Assembly: GCA_009103225.1 (NCBI GenBank)
Contig: RHPI01000797.1
Span: 383,764 to 447,763 of the forward strand
Direction of reading: 5' to 3'
Length of the DNA stretch: 64,000 bases
Source of the DNA: Chlorokybus atmophyticus
Lineage: Eukaryota; Streptophyta; Chlorokybophyceae; Chlorokybales; Chlorokybaceae
The translations under genes and the position numbers were made by a program. Positions 35,359-45,553 of the stretch are shown piece by piece. Position 1 is the stretch's first letter. Each line of letters starts with the position of its first letter. The notes below the pieces were generated by a model, which had not been told where the DNA came from, made no database searches, and worked only from the letters and a program-made list of their open reading frames with translations.

Positions 35359-36480
35359 ATGGCTACAATGGCGCTGAGGCTTCCAGCCCTGCACAAGCGC
35401 GTGGCACCCCTGGAAGCTGCCAGGAGATCGCCCAACGCAGCTACTGCCGGATCCGCACGGAGCTCGTTTGTGGGCGCCCCGCTGAAGCTCGCCGCCGCAC
35501 GACCTGCCGCCAAGCAGGATGGAGCTGCTGCCCCTCAAAAGCTCGTCACATGTAAGTCGTTTTTATATACTGATCCACCCTAGTCCAGTTGTTATGCTGG
35601 TCAGTGGAAACCTGACCTAGCAGGTTGAGATTGTGCATTACGTGTTGATGCCTTGTTATATACCTGTGTAGTCATCTACCTGAGCAGACTTGAGGTTGCA
35701 CATTACCTATTGTTGCGTTGTTATCATGTCATCACTATGTTATCTTGTGTTATCCTTTTGTCCAGATGTTTTGCTGGTCAGCGGACAATGACTGTCATCT
35801 ACCTGGAAGGACTGAGTAGGCATGATATTGTGCATTACGAGCTGATTCGCTTTTATCATGTTATCGCCATGTTACCATGTGATATCATTCTTGTCCAGTC
35901 GTTATGCTGGAAAGGACTGAGCAGGCATGAGGTTGTGCAATACGTTGATGCGTTCTAATGCACCTGTTGTTTACCTGAGTAGTCATCTACTTTAAAAGGA
36001 CTGAGCAGGCATTAGGTTGTGCATTACGTGCTGACTCGTTGTTATTTACCTCTTTTATACCCTTGTAGTCATCTAGCAGTACCATTTCTTGATTGCAAAG
36101 ATGTTGGTTGAAAGTCTTTGTTGCTGCCCAGCTATGTCGCGGCGGTGTCAACTCACTGGCAAGAAGGCGAACAACGCATATGTCGTCACCTTCTCCCACA
36201 AACGCAACAAGAAGCTGCAAAACGTCAACCTGCAGGTGCTTGGTGTTCATGGGCTGCTTGCGTGCAACATACCAGGGCGTGCAGCTTGGTCCTTTGGTTG
36301 CTTGAGTCTGATTCTAAGTTTGTGTTTCTCCCTATGGCACAGTGGAAGCGAGTGTTCTGGAGAGAAGGCAACAGGTTTATTCGGTTGCGGCTATCAACAA
36401 AGGCCATCAAGACCATTGACAAGATTGGGCTGGAGGCCTTGGCAAAGAAGAACAACATCGACCTCGCTAGCTTGGCATAA
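35359..36480 (+). CDS. RPL28: plastid ribosomal protein bL28c, nuclear-encoded
   Basis: A structural protein of the chloroplast 50S subunit. Three exons (35359-35551, 36132-36235, 36343-36480) close in phase to 144 residues. The first exon encodes an Ala/Arg/Ser-rich transit peptide ([19 protein letters not shown]). The mature part has the bL28 signature [52 protein letters not shown] and [17 protein letters not shown]. Length after removal of the transit peptide (about 80-90 residues) is normal for bL28c. The first intron (580 bp) is built largely of degenerate repeats. The preceding neighbour on the same strand is the DUF885 gene, more than 5 kb upstream. Confidence 0.94.
35610..36060. repeat. 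degenerate minisatellite inside the bL28c intron
   Basis: The block GGACTGAGCAGGCATGAGGT followed by TGTGCATTACGTGCTGA recurs five times (about 35615, 35679, 35807, 35913, 35999) with variable spacers of 65-130 bp containing TTATCATGTTATC-like and GTAGTCATCTAC motifs. The last copies are the most similar. It fills most of the 580-bp first intron. Confidence 0.8.
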
Positions 36481-37378
36481 GTTACTACATATGTACTTCA
36501 CTTGCTTATAACTTTGCAGTGCTGGGTTATTGGCATGCTCGCATGGCGGTGCACATTGAACCCCACAGCTTGCCGTGCTTGCAGCAACTGCTGCAGTGTC
36601 GTACAGCTTACGTATACCACGAGTTCACCTCGGCTCATGTGCACTGCTATTCTCAGCGCATCATGTAGGCACTGACTGTTACAACATATCCGTACTGCAT
36701 TCCAGTCTATTACCAGTCTATTGCAACTTGCATGCAAAGTTGCTTTTCACCACATACGAGACCTTGCAATCTGCTCCATACACCACTAGCTTGATTGATG
36801 TTCTACCTTCTTTATGGTGGGGGTGCGAGGAGAGCCGCCGATGAACCACTCAAACTGATCTTGCCGTCGCACTGTCTGGTTTGAAGTGTGCATTAGCACT
36901 TCCGCAGTGAGCAGCGCCCGACAGACAATATCCGTTATGGGCGACGGGCGTGTGCATGCCAGATCCCACCGCCAGTAACGTCAGCGCTGACAGCGGGCAC
37001 CAAATCAGCAGCTGCACAATGCGCATGTGAGGGCACACTTTAGCTGGAACCATATTACATAACAGACCCTCAGGTGGTCCCCCTTGCAGATGCCCATGTG
37101 CACTTACCTAGTCAACATGTACTTTGCGATTGTTGAAAAGTAAGTATACATGGGATTCAGTACAGCGTCAGTCGCTCACTACCGTCAGGTGTTGGGGTAT
37201 GGTTGAGGCAAGGCAAGCAATGCAAAAACCCAATACAGTCCGCCCTCGCTCTAAGCATATGGTTGGTTACCCACCATCTTGTGCTTACAGCTAGGTGTGA
37301 CACTTATGAAGTAAGCACATTGTGACTACTGCAAGTCTACCACGTTTTAAGCACACTTGCTCAAATCAAGGAAATTTG

Positions 37379-37380
<2 letters not shown>
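36481..37380. other. spacer with one exon-like fragment
   Basis: About 900 bp. One piece (about 37087-37138: acceptor TTGCAG, frame MPMCTYLVNMYFAIVEK, donor GTAAGTAT) has good splice signals, but no partner exon or family was found. Otherwise nothing is recognised. Confidence 0.35.
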
Positions 37381-37419
<39 letters not shown>

Positions 37420-37420
37420 N
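37381..37420. repeat. AC microsatellite ending in a single N
   Basis: Thirty-nine nt of (AC)n followed by one ambiguous base at 37420, which is exactly the left edge of the 1,126-bp duplicated segment. The N marks an unresolved join. Confidence 0.95.
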
Positions 37421-38546
37421 TCTGCGTGCACATGTGTGTGGCTTGTACTACACAGCTAGTGGCACTGTGCGCATGCCTATGTACATGCAAGCAGAAGTGC
37501 TTGATTGGTAACTGTGCTTTCGTGTGCATTGCTGCAGCAGCACGCGAGCCACACCTGCTACCTGCGCGGCAGCCGAACAACAGTCATCCACCAAGGTGCG
37601 CATACCAGCAACAACACAACGCTTGTGAGACAGGTATGCGTATCCGCACTAACAACCATATGTGCGCCACAGCAGTCATTCTACAATCGTGATGTGGAGT
37701 TGAGCTTCTTTGAACAAGCGTTCGCGACGCAACCGAGCGAGGTCTGGCTTATGACCGGTCCGCGCAACTCTGGTAAGCATGATGCCAAGCAGCAATTTCA
37801 GAACAAGACAAACAGCATTGGACCAAAGCCCTCATCTACGGACACAACTCTTAACTGACCGACCACATGTCTGGCATGTGCAGGTAAAACAGCGCTACTG
37901 TACGAGCTGCAGCGAAGGCATATGCAGAATGATGCCGGTCGGCCCGCTTCACCGTTCATCTTGCTGAACTTCCGCGCGAGCGATTACACGACTCCAACTG
38001 CTTTTGCTGAGGGTTTAACGAGCCATCAAAACACTCTCTCTACTCTTTTTTCAGACTACCCTACCACATCTAGTGATGAATCATCAAAGGGGTCCTCGCC
38101 GTCTCTGCAGAGCACGCTTGATGAGATTGCACACTTCCTTCGCGAGTTCAACCGGAAACACGGAGGCGCTGCGCCAGCTGTCATCGCATTGGATGAGGCC
38201 AACATGCTGCAGTACTGGAAAGAGGGCAAGTCGGATGCGTTCTCGCTCCGTCAACTCCTCTCGTGGTTAACTTACGTGTCGAAAGAAGCCAACCTCGCAC
38301 ACGTGGTCTTGGCGGCTTCAGACTACCTCATGTTGCAGCGCTTTGTTGACAGTGAGTGTGTGCATCAGATGGGTGTGGTTGTGGTGTTTGTGGTGGTTGC
38401 TTCAAATTGACATGTTGGTGGCCTTCATCGTCATGCAGCGACAACAACGGGCCGGCTCGTAGTAGTTGGCGACATGACAAATAGCCATGCACGCAACTAT
38501 TTCTTCCAACACTTGCTTCCGCAGCCTGCCAACGGCACAACCGTGA
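37421..38546 (+). pseudogene. partial, base-perfect copy of the P-loop ATPase gene
   Basis: By frame-by-frame comparison, 37421-38546 matches 43305-44430 without any difference, introns included. It carries the exons with the Walker A and B motifs but lacks the first exon and everything downstream of TTVI. The left edge is (AC)n plus N, the right edge an AT microsatellite. It cannot encode the whole protein. Perfect identity in introns means either a very recent event or an assembly duplicate; I favour the latter. Confidence 0.85.
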
Positions 38547-38745
38547 ATATATATATATATCCATATATCCATATATGTATATATGTGTATATATGAAATG
38601 TGTACATATACAAACAAATGTAGATGTACATTGTACATAGAAGTATATATACATGTGTAATATATATATATAATACACATATATATGTATTTTTATATAT
38701 ATATTGATATATGTGTATGTATGTGTACATTATATATAACGTGCT
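38546..38745. repeat. AT/ATAC microsatellite region
   Basis: TATATATCCATATATGTATATATG-type low-complexity sequence directly abuts the right end of the partial ATPase copy. Diffuse TA/CA/TG-rich sequence continues to about 39300. Confidence 0.9.
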
Positions 38746-40073
38746 ATTAGGCACACGCATGCAATGCATCACAACCACTCAAGCATTACATGCAAACTAG
38801 TATACATTTCACCGTTGTCACCACCGGGCTAATCTACTGCGTTGAACTACTAGCTACTAGTCTTCCCCGTTAGACATGCATGTACATGCACACGTTTATC
38901 ATTACCTGCCCACATGGGTTGTTGTTAGTCGCTGGTGTCAACGGGTTGCATGGTAATTACAATGACGACGACTCCCTGCCTCTTGCTCTCCCTTCTCCCC
39001 GCCACTCTCTGCATCTCGCCGCTAATGCTGCGGCCCTGTGTGTGTTATATGTATACAAAGACACACGTATACATATGTTTATGTTTACTCATATGTACAT
39101 GTGTGGTCATATGCGGATGTAAATGTATAATAAAGTATACACATATATGCAGACTTTACATCATATGCATATCCGTAATGTACATGTGCTTATGTAGATG
39201 CGTATATGTGTATGTATACATGAGTATTTACGTGTTTGCACATGCATGTTCGTGCACAAAGTTTTGTATTTTTCACATGTGTATATACAAATGTACAGGA
39301 TATGCGCGAGACAATTGGCGACATGCATGACGTCACAACAGCATAGCATACCAACCCCACCACCCAACCCCACCAGCACCACCTAACTGCCAGCGCTACA
39401 CAGTGCAGTGCCTTAGTGCCACAGTGCAACACTGCATGCCAGCCTGCAGAACGAGAGGCGGGGCAGAGGGGCGGGGCAGAGGGGCCTTGCCAGATCAGCG
39501 GCGACAAGGGTTTGCAGTCGAGGCGACGGCACAATGACAGCAGGAGGAGGAGGGGGAGGCGGAGGAGAGAGAACAGGCGGAGCGGGGGACGAAGAAGTAG
39601 GGAAGCAGGGGAAGGACAGACGGAGAGGGAGAGAGGGAGAGAGACTGTGGGAGAGGGGGAGAGAGGGAGGGAGTTGTGTGTATACAACAATACACATATA
39701 ACCAACGCATTGGAACTTCAATACCCTCTTTGTTATCACAAAAGGAGCACTTATGGAGGGGGGCTTACATCGAGTGTGATAGTGCTTATATAGAGGAGTC
39801 ATTTGCCTGGTGCACGTTGGTTCCCGGAAAACATGTGCTTAGATCGAGTGCAATTACAAGGAGGTTGGACTGTATAAGGGGCAAGCGTGAAGAGAACACC
39901 AGCCGCCTACATGCGCTAAGACATTGCATTCCAATCTCCATGAACCAATCTCCATGAAGAGCATGCATACAGCACAGTCAACACTGTAGACGGCTGTGAA
40001 ACCAACACCCAAATCAACATCAATATCACACATATCTCAGACCATGACAAGAATGGTGGCACTCTCTAACTGT
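38746..40073. other. intergenic low-complexity region
   Basis: TG/CA-rich sequence to about 39300, then a long purine tract (39536-39675), then about 400 bp of ordinary sequence before the TMEM177-like stop codon. No gene recognised. Confidence 0.5.
39536..39675. repeat. polypurine tract
   Basis: About 140 nt that are almost entirely A/G on the + strand (AGGAGG, GAGAGGGAGAGAGG and similar), with few pyrimidine interruptions. It is capable in principle of triplex (H-DNA) formation. It lies about 400 bp beyond the 3' end of the TMEM177-like gene. Confidence 0.85.
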
Positions 40074-42336
40074 CTATGACTGTATCCGTTTCATCCGGCC
40101 TCGCAGCAGCGGATGGCTGTAGTTGCCAATCATTTCTCCATCTGCAGTGAAGCCGCTAGCATCGCCCTTGCCCTGCACAGCTGATCATTCATTGACACAT
40201 ACACATGACATCCGACAATGCTGCCCTGTGCCTTGAATGCAGCATAACAAGCAAGACAGCTGCATGCACAACGACATACTGTCATCTCTCGGATAATGGA
40301 TTGCATCTCAAGGCGTTTCAGAAAGAACTGCTCCGCCCCTTTGGCTAACCTTCCTGAAGGATCTGCAACCGACAGTGAGTGGTTACTCCAGCTAGATGCT
40401 GGCATGCATATGTATGTGTGTACATATGCATGTGTAATCACATGCTTTTCTATATGTATGAGTGCATGCATGCATGCATGTATGTGTGCAGGTATGCGTA
40501 TCTATATGTTCATAATAACATGTGGGCGTTGGGTGTGCGTGTTGATGTACCTGAGTCAACAGCAACACGATCTGCACGAAACTCTTTCAACCTGTTGGTA
40601 ACTACCATTAAGCTGTACGTTCCAGCTCCTGCCGCTGCCAGCATACCAACCTGTAATGCAGTCCCATGATCAGACCACTCATGCACTTGTACAATCAGGC
40701 ACAAGCACATGTGCACGCATGCATGCATGCAAGCGCGCAAACATGCATAAACAAGTATGCATGTGCGTGGTAAAGCAATGAAGGTGAAATTCAACCTGAA
40801 CTGGAATGCGAAATGCTGGCGGCAGCCGTTGCACGGCTGTCTGCAACCCGCCTTCCCACGCCAGCCAGCAGAAGAGAATGCAGGCTGGCAGCAACGCCGC
40901 CCGGAAGAGCGGGTCGTTCTTCTGGATGTGAACCAGCTCATGCGCGATGCTGAACGCCAGTTGCTGCACAAGCGTCGTCGTTGCAGTGGAGTTTGAAGGT
41001 GGTGTTCGTGAGTGTGTGCAGTATCATGTACATACGCCACTGTACATGCACATGTATACGTGTAGGTGCTACTATTGAAGCGCGTACATGCCTCGTCCGA
41101 AGGGACCAAACTTCTCAGTAGCCTTCTCCCCAGCTCCGTGTCCCAAACAACTTGCCTTCCACCAAGCACAAGCTCTTCCTGTTGGCGACAAGGCAACAGT
41201 CAACTCAATCAGCCTGACACATGTGCAAAAAATACACAACCCATGCGTTGCTTGGCCACCTGTGCAAGAAGGTAGTTTTGTAGCGCGAGAGCCGTGCGCG
41301 GTACCCCAATGACTGCGCCGGTGGAAAATGTCGAGCCAGCACTCATAGCTGAGAAGGTCAACAATGGTTAAAAGGAGCAAACAAGTGAGCGAATAGATGA
41401 ACTGCACACAAGAGTACATGTGAACATGTAGATGTGTGTACACACGTGTGTGCACACAAGTATGAACGCGAACAAGCGCGCATGCATGTGCACATGTGCA
41501 CAACCGCTTATACGCGTCAGCAAGTTCCAATGTGACGCTCACCGCTCAATCCGGTGGAGATAAAAACCTTGATCTCATCAGCGTTTGGTATTCCCTGCAG
41601 GGACATGTGCATTGAAGAACGATGTTGCATTGAAACTGTTCCAGCAATTACATGATGCCCAAGTTTACTCAATTTGACACACGCATAACACATAACACAC
41701 CATTTCTTTTGCCATGGTCTTGACTCTGGCTTCCAGCGGCTTAGGGACATTGTGAGTGGGACTCCTGTCAGTGAACACAGCATTGGACACATACACTCAA
41801 CAACAGCTGCACTGCCCTCATACATCTTGACTACAGAGCGATGTGGTGGCCATGAGCTTGGTAGACAGGCAGCCAACAGCACAGCACGAGAAAACAAGCA
41901 GCTGTCCCGGAAGAAGTAGCGTGATTGACGGACTAAGTGAATTGTTTGTGATCTCAACCTCTTGTAGCAGACAAGCCAGTTGAGACCATCAGAATAGGCT
42001 AGACCGGAGTAGGCTGGAGTAAACTATGCTGCTTGTGAGCAAGCACAAAGGAGAGCACATGACAGAATGGACAGGAGAAGCAGACGAACCATAGCAACCA
42101 TAACCAAGCGCATGACAGCATAGCACGGAACAGCATAGCACAGCTGGCATGGTCAGGACAGCAGAGCACAGAATTGCGCATGGCAATGCATGGCATAGCA
42201 CAGCATGCCCGAGCATGGCATGCTTGGCGCTCTCTCACCGCTGGGAGGCGGTGGAGCTCTCCGGGAAGAGCTGCCTGCTGACGCCGAGCGCCCCGGACAC
42301 CGCTGCTGCCGCCAACGCCGCCCGCCGCACTGCCAT
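40074..42336 (-). CDS. TMEM177: TMEM177-like mitochondrial membrane protein with intact M48-type zinc motif
   Basis: In animals TMEM177 is a mitochondrial inner-membrane factor acting with COX20 in COX2 biogenesis. Nine exons (42336-42239, 41764-41701, 41594-41543, 41348-41260, 41178-41092, 40963-40796, 40650-40551, 40362-40280, 40172-40074) give 279 residues. Phase closes if exon 5 uses a GC donor (GAG|GCATGT). The N-terminus is an Ala/Arg presequence. Blocks resembling TMEM177: MSAGSTFSTGAVIGVPRT, GGRQVVWDTELGRRLLRSL, FRAALLPACILFCWLAW and ending SHPLLRGRMKR. Unlike human TMEM177, which reads AREVV at the same place, this protein has AHELVHIQKND and a downstream EFRAD, the HExxH + ExxxD zinc ligands of M48 metallopeptidases. 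It may therefore be an active protease. It is divergent from the ATPase gene. Confidence 0.8.
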
Positions 42337-42874
42337 CCGCACACCGCAACGCTGAGCCTCAACTGTGCCCCTCAAGCGGCGGCGGCGGCGAGGGGGAGGG
42401 TGGCGGCGGCAGCGGAGGTGGCTGGAGACCTTTGCAGGTGCGTTGGTTGTAAGCTCTTCCATGTGCGTGTGGAAGTGTGATTGCGTACTGGTGTATGGTT
42501 ACGGGCGGAGGTGCCAGTTGTTTGCCTTCGAGACTTCGCTTGTTTGTGAAGCATTGCACTGTAGTAGCATTGCTTTTGTTCGGCATTGCATGGATTGGAG
42601 AAGCTGTGCCGCTTGTTGATTGTCAAGAACAGCAATCAATCCTTGAATACGAATGCATTGATGTGCAAGAAAAGGCAATCTAGTGATTTTCGCATTGCTG
42701 TGTGAGACCGCAGCTTGCAACAGTGGCAAGCCGCTTCTGTTTGCTGCTGATCGCTTTTTCAAGCAGCAACCAGCAACGAAAGCTGGGCTGTACTCGTGAT
42801 TGCAATAATCCTTTCAGGTGTATGCTGTTGTTGGAAGGCGTTTAGCTCGCCTCAGACAAGCAAGTAATACTGCC

Positions 42875-45553
42875 ATGGCCCTTTCGGTCCTGCAAGCATG
42901 CAACGTGCTGAGGGCTTCTTCTGTTGAGTTGTCGCAAGCTAGCAAGCAGCAGCACAAGAGAGTGAGTTGTAGCAGGTCTCAACAGACATCATTGCGGCCA
43001 CCGCTGGGCGCTCCTTCTGCTGCTCGAGCGCGAATGCTACATGCAAGCAGCTTCCGCACGAAAAGGTGTGTAGAGCACTGTGGTTGTGTGATGATGGCCT
43101 ATAGCTGCATTACAATAATTGCGTGAAAGTAAGTATACACGCTCTTAATTGGGAAACAGTACTGTTTTGAGGCGGTTCTATAAGCGTCACTGTCCATATG
43201 TCATTCTTCGGGTGCATGCACGTGCACACGCGCGCTGTCTGGGTGTGCATGCGTGTACGCCCGTGCACGCACAGACAGGGCATGTCCATGCATGCATAGA
43301 CTCGTCTGCGTGCACATGTGTGTGGCTTGTACTACACAGCTAGTGGCACTGTGCGCATGCCTATGTACATGCAAGCAGAAGTGCTTGATTGGTAACTGTG
43401 CTTTCGTGTGCATTGCTGCAGCAGCACGCGAGCCACACCTGCTACCTGCGCGGCAGCCGAACAACAGTCATCCACCAAGGTGCGCATACCAGCAACAACA
43501 CAACGCTTGTGAGACAGGTATGCGTATCCGCACTAACAACCATATGTGCGCCACAGCAGTCATTCTACAATCGTGATGTGGAGTTGAGCTTCTTTGAACA
43601 AGCGTTCGCGACGCAACCGAGCGAGGTCTGGCTTATGACCGGTCCGCGCAACTCTGGTAAGCATGATGCCAAGCAGCAATTTCAGAACAAGACAAACAGC
43701 ATTGGACCAAAGCCCTCATCTACGGACACAACTCTTAACTGACCGACCACATGTCTGGCATGTGCAGGTAAAACAGCGCTACTGTACGAGCTGCAGCGAA
43801 GGCATATGCAGAATGATGCCGGTCGGCCCGCTTCACCGTTCATCTTGCTGAACTTCCGCGCGAGCGATTACACGACTCCAACTGCTTTTGCTGAGGGTTT
43901 AACGAGCCATCAAAACACTCTCTCTACTCTTTTTTCAGACTACCCTACCACATCTAGTGATGAATCATCAAAGGGGTCCTCGCCGTCTCTGCAGAGCACG
44001 CTTGATGAGATTGCACACTTCCTTCGCGAGTTCAACCGGAAACACGGAGGCGCTGCGCCAGCTGTCATCGCATTGGATGAGGCCAACATGCTGCAGTACT
44101 GGAAAGAGGGCAAGTCGGATGCGTTCTCGCTCCGTCAACTCCTCTCGTGGTTAACTTACGTGTCGAAAGAAGCCAACCTCGCACACGTGGTCTTGGCGGC
44201 TTCAGACTACCTCATGTTGCAGCGCTTTGTTGACAGTGAGTGTGTGCATCAGATGGGTGTGGTTGTGGTGTTTGTGGTGGTTGCTTCAAATTGACATGTT
44301 GGTGGCCTTCATCGTCATGCAGCGACAACAACGGGCCGGCTCGTAGTAGTTGGCGACATGACAAATAGCCATGCACGCAACTATTTCTTCCAACACTTGC
44401 TTCCGCAGCCTGCCAACGGCACAACCGTGATCAGGGTAATGTTTCTGTATCAAAGTGTTATCAGCCTCCTGCGGTCAAGTCATGCACCTGTGTCAAACAA
44501 GCTCAACTTCAAACATATCATGTTAACCATTAGGGGGACGAGTAAGTGCGCCAGTTGTGGTTGCATCCCAACACTACATGCTCTCCATGCCATGCCATTG
44601 AAGCTCTTGCCTAACTGACCATGGCAGGAGGAAGACTGGGACCGCATATACGCAGTTACGGGCGGCAATTGCACCGCCCTGCAACAACTGCTGGCATTGC
44701 TGCCCCTTGGAAGCCTGGACGTTGGTAAGCTCAAGAGAACTTGCAAGCACAAGTACAGCGCTGATTTTCAACATCATTGCCAGTATGCCACCACCACCAC
44801 AACCGCCACAGCCACAACATTCACAACATGCTTGCACGTTGCACAGCTTTGGAGAAGATGGTGCGGGCGGCCGGTTCGGCGGTGCGGGCCGGCTTGCTGC
44901 CGGAAGCAGTGCCGCAGCGCGGGAGCGGCGCTCCGGCGTGGACTACGGAGGACTACGAGCTCGTGCTGCGCAAGCTCCTCGACGCGCCGGGCCACGCCGT
45001 TGGCCGCGTGCAGCTCGAGCGCGCCCTTGGACGCACCCGCCCCGCAGCTCTCATCTCCATGATTGAGTACAATACCGTAAGCATTGGGTTCATTCATATC
45101 TTGAAGTCTCCTTGATACAAAGTCACAATCAGCATGCCAAACAGTCTTGCAGCCTGTGTGTTGCTGTTGTTTGCAGGACAGATTGTTCTTTAGCTTGTAT
45201 GCTTATGTTGTTCCCCCTCACTGGTATGAGTACGATGGTACCTTGCAGGCATATCACGATGTTAACTGTGGACTTTGTTTGTTGACAGGTGAGTTTGAGG
45301 CCTTGGTGCCCCCTAGCTCAGGACATCATCTGGCCAGACGATGCGGATGAGGCCGTGACACCCATCACTCCCTCATGCTTGGAGTATATCAAGCGCATGG
45401 ATCTGCGCGGATCGCTGTCAAAGGTTCCCGGCGGTATGAACAGTAAGCGACTGTGGGTGGCAGTGCCTGTCCCAACCCATTTTGGCAAGCTTAGTAAGGT
45501 TGTTTCCATTCCATCAACTTATGTGCTCGGCAGGTGAATTCCTATTCATGTGA
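42875..45553 (+). CDS. organelle-targeted archaeal-type P-loop ATPase (ATPase_2-like)
   Basis: Nine exons (42875-43065, 43422-43479, 43557-43656, 43768-44235, 44323-44435, 44628-44724, 44784-45076, 45289-45442, 45534-45553) close in phase to 497 residues. The first about 60 residues are Ser/Arg/Gln-rich, like an organelle transit peptide. The STAND/AAA-like core begins FYNRDVELSFFEQAF, as in archaeal ATPase_2 proteins (nRExEL), then Walker A TGPRNSGKTALLYEL, Walker B APAVIALDEANML, VVVGDMTNSHARNYF (sensor-1-like), and VTGGNCTALQQLL, the tGGnP block. A winged-helix-like C-terminus and NTVSLRPW follow. The cellular role is unknown. An alternative upstream non-ATG frame exists. A partial duplicate lies 5.9 kb upstream. 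Confidence 0.8.

Noticed and set aside
42336-42362. Alternative start frame MRLSVAVCGW upstream of the TMEM177-like start
   Set aside because: It is in a different frame from the Ala/Arg presequence that joins in phase to exon 2.
45177-45237. A possible ATPase exon (DRLFFSLYAYVV)
   Set aside because: It leaves the wrong phase. Joining 45076 directly to 45289 gives the conserved EYNT-VSLRPW continuation.
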